This document shows, one piece after another, positions 14,843 to 20,151 of a stretch of 20,151 nucleotides of DNA. The notes under the pieces were generated by a model. That model did not search any database. It was not told the DNA's origin and saw only the letters and a program-made list of their open reading frames with translations. Source of the stretch: an uncultured Atopobium sp. (GTDB lineage: Bacteria > Actinomycetota > Coriobacteriia > Coriobacteriales > Atopobiaceae); assembly GCA_938041635.1 (NCBI GenBank), contig CALIAD010000118.1, positions 1 through 20,151 on the forward strand, given 5' to 3'. How positions within the stretch are numbered: the first letter of the stretch is position 1; every line of letters starts with the position of its first letter. The position numbers and the translations under genes are program-made.

Positions 14843-14919
14843 AAGTCCGATGCCAACCTGATGCAAATCTGACGCGAACCTGACGCGATCTTCTCGCGAT
14901 CTTGACGCAAACCTGACCA
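14843..14919. repeat. 11-bp tandem array in the divergent region
   Basis: Seven 11-base units in a row: AAGTCCGATGC, CAACCTGATGC, AAATCTGACGC, GAACCTGACGC, GATCTTCTCGC, GATCTTGACGC and AAACCTGACCA. TCTGACGCGAA at 14868-14878 is the exact reverse complement of the unit at 12961, so the two arrays are inverted relatives about 1.9 kb apart. Confidence 0.82.
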
Positions 14920-14958
14920 ATCGACTGATGTTGTTCCCGTGACATTTGTCGTAAAACC

Positions 14959-14987
14959 TTGAGATTTTATTTTCTACCTCGTATAGT
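14959..14987 (+). promoter_or_regulatory. sigma-A-type promoter for veg
   Basis: TTGAGA (14959-14964), a 17-base spacer, and TATAGT (14982-14987) make the best promoter in the window. It would give a leader of about 90 bases. Veg is strongly expressed in Bacillus (established), which fits. Confidence 0.75.
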
Positions 14988-15087
14988 GGAGTTTCGGAAA
15001 TTCTGACTATTGTTTGTCGACCGGTACATATCTCCGACACTCCACAACGTGTCGCACCGCAAACGTACTGATTGACTTGGAGGATTG

Positions 15088-15378
15088 ATGGAAAACGAGA
15101 TTCCACCAGTTAATCGTGTAGACGAGATTCACGAGAAGCTCAGCTCTCTTCAGGGCCAAAAACTCAAGGTCAAGGCTAACATGGGACGTTCTCGTATTGT
15201 TGAGCGCACAGGTACCCTGGTTATGGCCCATCCATCTCTTTTCATCGTTGAGGTTGGTGAGCGTCGCGGTCGCACTGCCCGTCAGTCCTACCAGTACGTT
15301 GATGTTCTGACCGGCACTGTTGAGCTTTTTGATTTTGAGACCGGTGAGCGTTTGTTTGACTTCGAGTTTGAAGAGTAG
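15088..15378 (+). CDS. veg: Veg family protein
   Basis: This small cytoplasmic protein of the Veg (DUF1021) family is linked in Bacillus subtilis to biofilm control. Its biochemical role is unsettled. It is 96 residues, slightly longer than the ~85 usual. The core has the family pattern: GQKLKVKANMGRSRIVERTGTL (residues 23-44) followed by ERRGRTARQSYQYVDVLTGTVEL (58-80). The end is acidic and aromatic (FDFEFEE). GGAGG precedes the ATG at 15088 by four bases; a TTG three bases earlier is too close. The gene is followed by ispE, the same neighbourhood as in Bacillus, where veg, sspF and ispE lie together. A strong promoter precedes it. Confidence 0.93.
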   Translation: MENEIPPVNRVDEIHEKLSSLQGQKLKVKANMGRSRIVERTGTLVMAHPSLFIVEVGERRGRTARQSYQYVDVLTGTVELFDFETGERLFDFEFEE

Positions 15379-15417
15379 TTCAGAAGCGCACGCATTACTT
15401 CGACTAGGCTCACACTC

Positions 15418-16341
15418 ATGGCTGCCTCGTTGTCCAATTTTGGACGCCAAATCATTCAGATTCCTTGCAAGGTCAACCTTCACCTGGGCATTCACACTCA
15501 GAAAGACCAGCGAGGATACCATAAAGTAGATTCACTCATGGTTCCCGTTGCGCTGTACGACACAGTTGTTGTCGATGACGCGCCGGAGCTTACGGTTACG
15601 CATGAGCCGCAGCTCTGCGTGTTGCCCGAGCGTACAACAACCTGGAAGGCCGCGGTTCTTCTCGCCAATAAGCTGGGCATTTCCCCAGATGTTTCCATTG
15701 ACGTGCAAGTTCACATTCCCGAGAAGGCCGGTCTGGGTGGATCGTCCGCTGACGCTGCCGCGACACTCTATTTGCTTGCCCAGCGTTGGGGCGTTGACCC
15801 GCTGGATCCACTGGTAGTTGAGGTAGCCAAGGCTGTGGGCGCAGACGTTGCGTTCTTCTTAGACCCACGACCATCGCTTATGCTGGGCGCAGGAGATACG
15901 CTGGTAGAAACCTATACATCTATTGTTGACGCTCCTCTTGCCATTGTTTTACCAGCAGAAACAGGTGTCGTTACCAAAGAGGCATACGACCAGTTTGATG
16001 CGTCACCAATTGCATCGGAGTCCTACGAGAATCTGTCCGCACTTTTGTGTGACGCAGGCAATTCTGGTGCTACCTCTGATCACGATGCAAGTAAGCAATT
16101 CATTCAGCAGGCAGCAAGCTTCCTCTTCAACAACCTTGCCCCTGCAGCAAAATCGCTAAAACCACAGGTGGCTGAGGTAGAGGAGTGGCTAAAGGTGCAG
16201 CTTGGAGTTCTTGGCGCTCAGGTTTCCGGCTCAGGTAGCAGCTCTTTTGCGCTTTGCGAATCACAGGATGCTGCCGACGCAATTGCAGCCGCAGCTCAAG
16301 CAAAAGGTTGGCGAGGCTTCTCCACTACCTGCAAGTTGTAG
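15418..16341 (+). CDS. ispE: 4-diphosphocytidyl-2-C-methyl-D-erythritol kinase
   Basis: This GHMP-family kinase phosphorylates CDP-methylerythritol with ATP, a middle step of the MEP pathway to isoprenoids; it acts in the cytoplasm. It has 307 residues. The N-terminal signature IPCKVNLHLGI (15-25) holds the substrate-contacting lysine K18. The ATP loop is PEKAGLGGSSADAAATL (101-117). AVGADVAFFLD (139-149) carries the catalytic aspartate D143, and the C-terminal GVLGAQVSGSGSSSFAL matches the third GHMP motif. The ribosome binding site before the ATG is weak (AGG 11 bases upstream). The gene follows veg by 39 bases with no terminator, so co-transcription is likely. Presence of ispE implies use of the MEP pathway. 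Confidence 0.95.
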   Translation: MAASLSNFGRQIIQIPCKVNLHLGIHTQKDQRGYHKVDSLMVPVALYDTVVVDDAPELTVTHEPQLCVLPERTTTWKAAVLLANKLGISPDVSIDVQVHIPEKAGLGGSSADAAATLYLLAQRWGVDPLDPLVVEVAKAVGADVAFFLDPRPSLMLGAGDTLVETYTSIVDAPLAIVLPAETGVVTKEAYDQFDASPIASESYENLSALLCDAGNSGATSDHDASKQFIQQAASFLFNNLAPAAKSLKPQVAEVEEWLKVQLGVLGAQVSGSGSSSFALCESQDAADAIAAAAQAKGWRGFSTTCKL

Positions 16342-16401
16342 TGGTAACATAGAGCGGCAAATGTTTGATGGATTTATCCCATCGGACGAGGTAAAACATA
16401 A

Positions 16402-16478
<77 letters not shown>

Positions 16479-16545
16479 TTTTTCCTGATAATCAGTGAAC
16501 TATCGTCATTTTTTGTCGTGAAATAAGCGTTTTGACAGTCAAAGT

Positions 16546-16724
16546 GGTAAAAAATGCGTTTAGTTGGAATATACAAAAACGCATGCATTCCATGCAGGTC
16601 ATCTACCAGTATAAACTCTCGGTCCATTTTGACTGAAACTTTTATGAGAAAACCCAACTGGGAAAACGCAAGTGCCAAAACGCCGAACTAGAAAATAAAT
16701 TTCCAACTAAACGGATTTTTTACC
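16546..16724. mobile_element. MITE-like element or long foldback: 24-bp terminal inverted repeats
   Basis: The left arm (16546-16569) and right arm (16701-16724) are reverse complements over 24 bases with a single G·G mismatch. The inner 13 bases read CGTTTAGTTGGAA on the left and TTCCAACTAAACG on the right; the outer 10 begin GGTAAAAAAT. The 131 bases between contain no gene, only three copies of AAAACGC and a small GCATG/CATGC hairpin. Size and structure fit a non-autonomous miniature transposon. No target-site duplication is evident in the flanks (tested by eye up to 8 bases), so it could instead be an RNA or DNA foldback of another kind. Confidence 0.55.
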
Positions 16725-16897
16725 CAAATCAGACACTGCTTTCCGTCATATCAATTTCTTGATTAGTTTTCGTGCATATCCAAGGCTGTTTATACGTTTT
16801 TGGTTTGGCGGACACATAATCGCCCGGACCTTGCGTCAACCGTTCCTCAAAAGTCTACAAGACAGCTCCATGAGAACACTTCCTCACTGTTTTGAGC

Positions 16898-16918
16898 TTC
16901 ATTTTGCAATCAAATGAA
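16898..16918. promoter_or_regulatory. candidate operator (7-7-7 inverted repeat) upstream of the PTS operon
   Basis: TTCATTT (16898-16904) and AAATGAA (16912-16918) form a perfect inverted repeat with a 7-base spacer, about 40 bases before the candidate promoter. It has the same geometry as the inverted repeat at 4388-4410 but a different sequence. Confidence 0.4.
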
Positions 16919-16956
16919 CATTGTGAACGTTTAACCTCAGCAAAACATAAATAATT

Positions 16957-16987
16957 TTGCACAAAATAAACACAAATGGATTACAAT
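16957..16987 (+). promoter_or_regulatory. weak candidate promoter for the PTS/transketolase operon
   Basis: TTGCAC (16957-16962) and TACAAT (16982-16987) are fair boxes, but the 19-base spacing is long. If used, the 13-bp array falls in a 5' leader of about 190 bases. Confidence 0.35.
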
Positions 16988-17077
16988 CAGTTAAAAGCAC
17001 TGAGCTCGTTTCGTTGCGTTGCAGGACCGCGTGCGTTCGAGTTCGTACTGTTGTGTCGCAGGATCACATGGACGTCG

Positions 17078-17155
17078 CAGTTTGTTGTGTCAGTTTGTTG
17101 TGTCAGTTTGTTTTGTCAGTTTGTTGTGTCAGTTTGTTGTGTCAATTTGTTGTAT
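17078..17155. repeat. 13-bp tandem array upstream of the PTS operon
   Basis: Six contiguous 13-base units: CAGTTTGTTGTGT at 17078, 17091, 17117 and 17130, one with a single change at 17104, and CAATTTGTTGTAT at 17143. It ends about ten bases before the ribosome binding site region of the next gene. The T/G-rich top strand would give a U/G-rich, poorly structured leader if transcribed. Confidence 0.93.
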
Positions 17156-17180
17156 CGCGTTTTGTTGAAAGGGGTTTTGT

Positions 17181-18650
17181 ATGCCTGTTGTTGAGTTTTT
17201 TGTAAACGTGTTATCAACACCAGCCATCCTAGTTGGTCTTGTCGCCCTGCTAGGTTTGGCGCTTCAGGGAAAGCCAATTGAGGATCTCATCAGAGGCACT
17301 CTCAAGACCATCGTTGGCTTCCTCGTTCTTTCTGCAGGTGCAGGTTTCTTGCAAACTGGCTCCCTTCTTGCCTTTGGCGAGATCTTCAACTTTGCCTTTG
17401 ACATGCAGGGTGTCGTCCCAAACAACGAGGCCGTCGTCTCGCTGGCGCTTGGCGAGTTTGGTCAAGCAACCGCAATCATTATGTGCATCGGCATGGTCCT
17501 GAACATTGTCCTCGCACGTTTTTCTCGCTTTAACTACATCTTCCTCACCGGCCACCACACTCTCTACATGGCAGCTATGCTCGCCATCATCCTGCACGTC
17601 GGCGGCCTTTCCGGTTGGATGCTCTACATCTCCGGCGCATGCCTGCTTGCTCTGATCATGGTTCTGTCTCCTGCATACTGCCAGCCAACCATGCGCAAGG
17701 TTACTGGCAGCGATTCCGTTGCACTTGGCCACTTCGGCGGCGCTGGTTACTGGCTTGCTGGTATGGTCGGTAAGCTCTTTGCTTCCGATCGCGAGAATAG
17801 CACCGAGAATATCAAGTTCTCCAAGCGCCTCATCTTCCTGCGCGACAACACCGTTTCCATTGGTCTGACCATGATCGTCATGTTCTTGGTTATCACCGGC
17901 GTTGCCGTCAGCCGTGGCCTTCTAACCCTGGTACCTGCAGGAACTACCGCTGCAGAGTTTGCTTCTAACCCACAATATGCTGGCCTTCAGCACCTCGGCG
18001 ACCTGCTGAACATTGGTACCGAGACCACCACTAACTGGATTGTCTGGGCATTTACCCGCGGTCTTTCCTTCGCTGGTGGCGTTTACATCATTCTGTCCGG
18101 TGTCCGTCTGATCATTGGCGAGATTGTTCCTGCATTCAAGGGTATTGCTCAGAAGCTTGTCCCTGGTGCAAAGCCTGCAATCGACTGCCCAATCGCATTC
18201 ACCTATGCTCCAAACGCCGTTATCATCGGCTTCCTGAGCTCCTTCGTTGGCGGCATCCTGGGTCTGCTTATCCTAGGTGTCATTAACGCACAGATCGCAG
18301 CCATTGCTCTGATCCTCCCAGGCGTTGTTCCTCACTTCTTCTGCGGCGCAACCGCAGGTGTCTTTGGTAACGCAGAGGGCGGCATCAAGGGCTGCATCGC
18401 TGGCTCTTTTGTCCACGGCCTGCTCATTACCTTCTTGCCTGCACTGTGCATGCCAGTCTTTACTCTCATGGGCTTCACCTCCGCTACCTTCTCCGATGCC
18501 GACTTCTCCATCATGGCTCTGATCTTTGGTAACGTTGCTCTGAATGTCCAGGGTGCAATTCTTACCGGCATCTGCGTTGTCTGCTTCTGCCTGCCAATCC
18601 TCTTCAACCTTGTTGCTCCTAAGAAGGCTGAGGAGAAGAAGGCCGAGTAG
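17181..18650 (+). CDS. ulaA: PTS EIIC membrane component, UlaA (ascorbate) family
   Basis: This is the membrane channel of a phosphotransferase system that imports and phosphorylates a sugar-like substrate; UlaA members take L-ascorbate, and relatives linked to transketolase may take pentoses or pentitols. It has 489 residues against about 465 in E. coli, with roughly ten or eleven hydrophobic spans. Family stretches are GFLVLSAGAGFLQTGS (46-61), the FLTGHHTLYMA region (about 120-130), SPAYCQPTMRKVTG (163-176) and LGHFGGAGYWLAGM (182-195). The C-terminus is Lys/Glu-rich (KKAEEKKAE), and there is no fused EIIB or EIIA. GAAAGGGG precedes the ATG. EIIB and transketolase genes follow in the same direction. 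The substrate is inferred only from family and context. Confidence 0.88.
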   Translation: MPVVEFFVNVLSTPAILVGLVALLGLALQGKPIEDLIRGTLKTIVGFLVLSAGAGFLQTGSLLAFGEIFNFAFDMQGVVPNNEAVVSLALGEFGQATAIIMCIGMVLNIVLARFSRFNYIFLTGHHTLYMAAMLAIILHVGGLSGWMLYISGACLLALIMVLSPAYCQPTMRKVTGSDSVALGHFGGAGYWLAGMVGKLFASDRENSTENIKFSKRLIFLRDNTVSIGLTMIVMFLVITGVAVSRGLLTLVPAGTTAAEFASNPQYAGLQHLGDLLNIGTETTTNWIVWAFTRGLSFAGGVYIILSGVRLIIGEIVPAFKGIAQKLVPGAKPAIDCPIAFTYAPNAVIIGFLSSFVGGILGLLILGVINAQIAAIALILPGVVPHFFCGATAGVFGNAEGGIKGCIAGSFVHGLLITFLPALCMPVFTLMGFTSATFSDADFSIMALIFGNVALNVQGAILTGICVVCFCLPILFNLVAPKKAEEKKAE

Positions 18651-18723
18651 AAAATCCGTTCGCAGATTTGCGGCTAAACATCAAAGAAGCTGCACAAAAT
18701 GCGAGTAGAATCTAAGTATCTAG

Positions 18724-18758
18724 GTCGGGCTTCGTCCTTGGATGGGGTCCGACTTTTT
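18724..18758 (+). terminator. partial intrinsic terminator between EIIC and EIIB genes
   Basis: GTCGGGC (18724-18730) pairs with the GTCCGAC end at 18747-18753 in a long, wobble-rich stem, followed by TTTTT (18754-18758). Being inside the operon, it would tune EIIC against the downstream genes, or mark a separate transcript. Confidence 0.65.
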
Positions 18759-18807
18759 AACCCACGTAAACCCACAGATCACACGTGGTGAATTGAAAGG
18801 GGCTTTT

Positions 18808-19092
18808 ATGGCTATCCAGAAGATCCTTTGCTGTTGCGGAAGTGGACTTGGCTCCAGCCTTATGGTTGAGATGCAGATCCAGGACGTCCTGAACGAGCTG
18901 GGCGTGAGCGGCGTCGAGGTTGAGCACTCAACCGTTTCCGACGTTACTCCTGGCGCAGCTGATCTCTTTGTTGTTGCTCGCGACCTTGAGGATTTTATCG
19001 CCGGCATTCCAGAAGACGAGAAGATCGTTCTCTCCAACATCCTTGATAAGGATGAAATGAAGGAAAAGCTTACCGAGAAGTTCGGTCTGTAA
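18808..19092 (+). CDS. ulaB: PTS EIIB component, UlaB-like
   Basis: This cytoplasmic phosphocarrier takes phosphate from EIIA and gives it to the substrate entering through EIIC. The 94-residue product has the Rossmann-like EIIB fold with the P-loop near the N-terminus, KILCCCGSGLGSSLM (5-19). The phosphorylated cysteine is one of C8-C10, by family position the one just before GSGLGSS. The alternating pattern VEVEHSTVSDV and DLFVVARDLEDFI fits the Lac/Ula-type EIIB. GAAAGGGG precedes the ATG at 18808; an upstream in-frame ATG at 18742 lies inside the terminator hairpin and is rejected. A matching EIIA is not seen in the window. Confidence 0.9.
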   Translation: MAIQKILCCCGSGLGSSLMVEMQIQDVLNELGVSGVEVEHSTVSDVTPGAADLFVVARDLEDFIAGIPEDEKIVLSNILDKDEMKEKLTEKFGL

Positions 19093-19188
19093 GCGCGGTT
19101 TTTGCATGCGGTTTTCGCGCGCAGCTCCGGCTCGCGCGTGGCGCCGACCTACTGCGTTTCTCGCACGCAATACGTGAAAGGAAATTAC

Positions 19189-20010
19189 ATGGACGTCGAC
19201 CTTAAACAGGTTGCTCGTGAGGTGCGCAAAAGCATCCTCACGCAGGTCTTTACGGCTAAATCCGGCCATCCCGGTGGCTCGCTTTCTGCAACAGAAATCC
19301 TGACGTATCTCTACTTCAAGGAGATGCACGTAGACCCCACCAAGCCCAACTGCCCCTGCAGAGACCGTTTTGTGCTCTCAAAGGGTCACGTTACTCCTGC
19401 GCTCTACGGCGTTTTGGCCGAGCGCGGTTTCTTCCCCAAGGAGGAGCTCAAAACTTTCCGCGCGCTCAATTCGCGCCTTCAGGGTCACCCAAACATGAAC
19501 GATACTCCCGGAGTTGACATGAGCACCGGCTCCCTGGGCCAGGGTGTTTCTACTGCTGTTGGCATGGCGCTGGCCGGCAAGAAGTTCAACAAGGACTACC
19601 GCGTTTACGCACTCTTGGGCGACGGCGAAATCGAAGAGGGCCAGGTCTGGGAGGCTGCTATGTTTGCCGGCAACCACCAGCTTGATAATCTTACGCTTAT
19701 TGTTGACAACAATAATCTGCAGCTTGACGGCACCCTTGAACAGATCAATACACCACAGCCAATTGGCGAGAAGTTCAAGGCGTTCAAATTCCACGTCATT
19801 GAGGTGGCTGATGGACACGACTTTGAACAGCTTGCTGCTGCATTTGCTGAGGCTCGGACTGTTAAGGGCCAACCAACCGTCATCATCGCCCACACCGTAA
19901 AGGGCAAGGGTGTCTCCTTCATGGAGAACCAGGTAGGTTGGCACGGCAAAGCTCCAAACCAGGAGCAATACGAGCAGGCTATGAAAGAGCTTGAGGGAGA
20001 GGTGGCATAA
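19189..20010 (+). CDS. transketolase, N-terminal (TPP-binding) subunit
   Basis: This is the first half of a split transketolase, which transfers two-carbon units between ketose and aldose phosphates in the pentose phosphate pathway using thiamine diphosphate. The 273 residues match the N-terminal domain: SGHPGGSLSATEIL (25-38), SKGHVTPALYGVLAE (64-78), GSLGQGVSTAVGMALAGK (114-131), and the TPP/Mg site from GDGEIEEGQ (144) to NNNLQLDG (174-181), then HTVKGKG and WHGKAP. AAAGGA precedes the ATG at 19189; an open frame from 19102 passes through a GC-rich hairpin without a start signal. The gene for the second half starts one base after its stop. Together with the PTS genes this suggests entry of a pentose-type phosphate. 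Confidence 0.94.
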   Translation: MDVDLKQVAREVRKSILTQVFTAKSGHPGGSLSATEILTYLYFKEMHVDPTKPNCPCRDRFVLSKGHVTPALYGVLAERGFFPKEELKTFRALNSRLQGHPNMNDTPGVDMSTGSLGQGVSTAVGMALAGKKFNKDYRVYALLGDGEIEEGQVWEAAMFAGNHQLDNLTLIVDNNNLQLDGTLEQINTPQPIGEKFKAFKFHVIEVADGHDFEQLAAAFAEARTVKGQPTVIIAHTVKGKGVSFMENQVGWHGKAPNQEQYEQAMKELEGEVA

Positions 20011-20011
20011 C

Positions 20012-20151
20012 ATGGCAGACGTACAGAAGATTGCCACCAGAGAAGCTTATGGAAAAGCCCTGGTCGAGCTTGGTAAAGAGCACGACGACCTCCTGGTCTT
20101 TGACGCTGACTTGGCAGAGGCTACTCGCTCTGGAAAATACGGCGAGGAGTA
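20012..20151 (+). CDS. transketolase, C-terminal subunit (partial, cut by window end)
   Basis: The frame opens with MADVQKIATREAYGKALVEL and continues open to the window edge (46 complete codons). ATREAYGKALVELG and LLVFDADLAEATRSGKY match the start of the pyrimidine-binding domain of split transketolase C-terminal subunits, which completes the active site with the preceding subunit. It starts one base after the stop of the N-terminal half and uses GGGAGAGG just upstream, so the two halves are translationally coupled. Confidence 0.92.
   Translation, partial: MADVQKIATREAYGKALVELGKEHDDLLVFDADLAEATRSGKYGEE

Larger units (their letters stand above)
14750..15087. other. divergent intergenic region
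   Basis: No gene is seen between the minus-strand membrane protein and veg. It holds a promoter facing each way (14782-14809 minus, 14959-14987 plus) with the 11-bp array at 14843-14919 between them, plus a veg leader of roughly 90 bases. Confidence 0.7.
16479..17180. other. 700-bp gene-free region upstream of the PTS operon
   Basis: I see no credible gene here; short open frames overlap the tRNA or the repeats. In order it holds a palindrome TTTGAC-A-GTCAAA (16531-16543), a 179-bp element with 24-bp inverted ends (16546-16724), and an AT-rich stretch of unknown role. An inverted repeat (16898-16918), a GTGAACGTTTAAC near-palindrome (16923-16935) that faintly resembles a catabolite-response element, a weak promoter (16957-16987) and a 13-bp tandem array follow. 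It is the longest gap in the window. Confidence 0.65.

Noticed and set aside
16922..16935. Catabolite-response (cre) element before the PTS operon
   Set aside because: The central AACGTT fits, but both ends deviate from the consensus; it is mentioned only within the region description.
17078..17155. CRISPR-like array
   Set aside because: Units are 13 bases with no spacers between them and no cas genes are nearby; it is a simple tandem repeat. The same applies to the other arrays.
16957..17205. Two short plus-strand frames encoding VCCVSLLCQF-type repeats
   Set aside because: They translate the 13-bp array in two frames and run into the EIIC gene; there is no ribosome binding site.

Overview
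The window reads as a chromosomal stretch from a Gram-positive, low-to-mid GC actinobacterial lineage. My best guess is the Coriobacteriia, something like Atopobium/Lancefieldella. The grounds are strong AGGAGG-type ribosome binding sites, many T-tailed hairpin terminators, a Veg protein next to ispE, an rph-rdgB pair, PTS sugar uptake and paired Cof-type HAD phosphatases. The taxonomic call is inference; there is no rRNA here to settle it. Nearly all genes are on the + strand; one membrane protein (14015-14749) is on the - strand.

Layout. 1-2441: a GC-rich 9-bp repeat array, peptidase T (pepT), a second array of the same kind, then an unknown three-TM membrane protein. 2442-4298: a 15-bp tandem array followed by two back-to-back Cof-type HAD hydrolases. 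4299-11306: a probable catabolic locus made of a ROK-type regulator, an 'ion transporter'-type permease, a hydantoinase/oxoprolinase (HyuA-like) protein, a small HEFFH zincin-like protein and an FAD-dependent oxidoreductase. The last three are tightly packed or overlapping. I do not recognise this combination as a described pathway, and it is the best candidate here for an undescribed system.

11313-12936: tRNA-Val(TAC), a terminator hairpin, then rph (RNase PH) and rdgB (non-canonical NTP pyrophosphatase). 12937-15087: an 11-bp array, a terminator, nagB, a bidirectional terminator, the convergent membrane protein, and a second 11-bp array whose unit is the exact reverse complement of the first. 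15088-16478: veg, ispE and tRNA-Pro(CGG). 16479-17180: a 700-bp gene-free stretch holding a 179-bp element bounded by 24-bp inverted repeats, a candidate operator, and a 13-bp array. 17181-20151: a PTS EIIC (UlaA family), an EIIB, and the two halves of a split transketolase (the second cut by the window edge). This is probably an operon that imports a pentose-like or ascorbate-like substrate and feeds it to the pentose phosphate pathway.

The most striking non-coding theme is that many intergenic gaps carry short degenerate tandem arrays (units of 9, 9, 15, 11, 11 and 13 bp). They sit between stop codons and the next start, and the units are mostly different in each gap. Several automatic ORF starts run backwards through these arrays, so I moved the starts of pepT, nagB, the oxidoreductase and others to codons with real ribosome binding sites.
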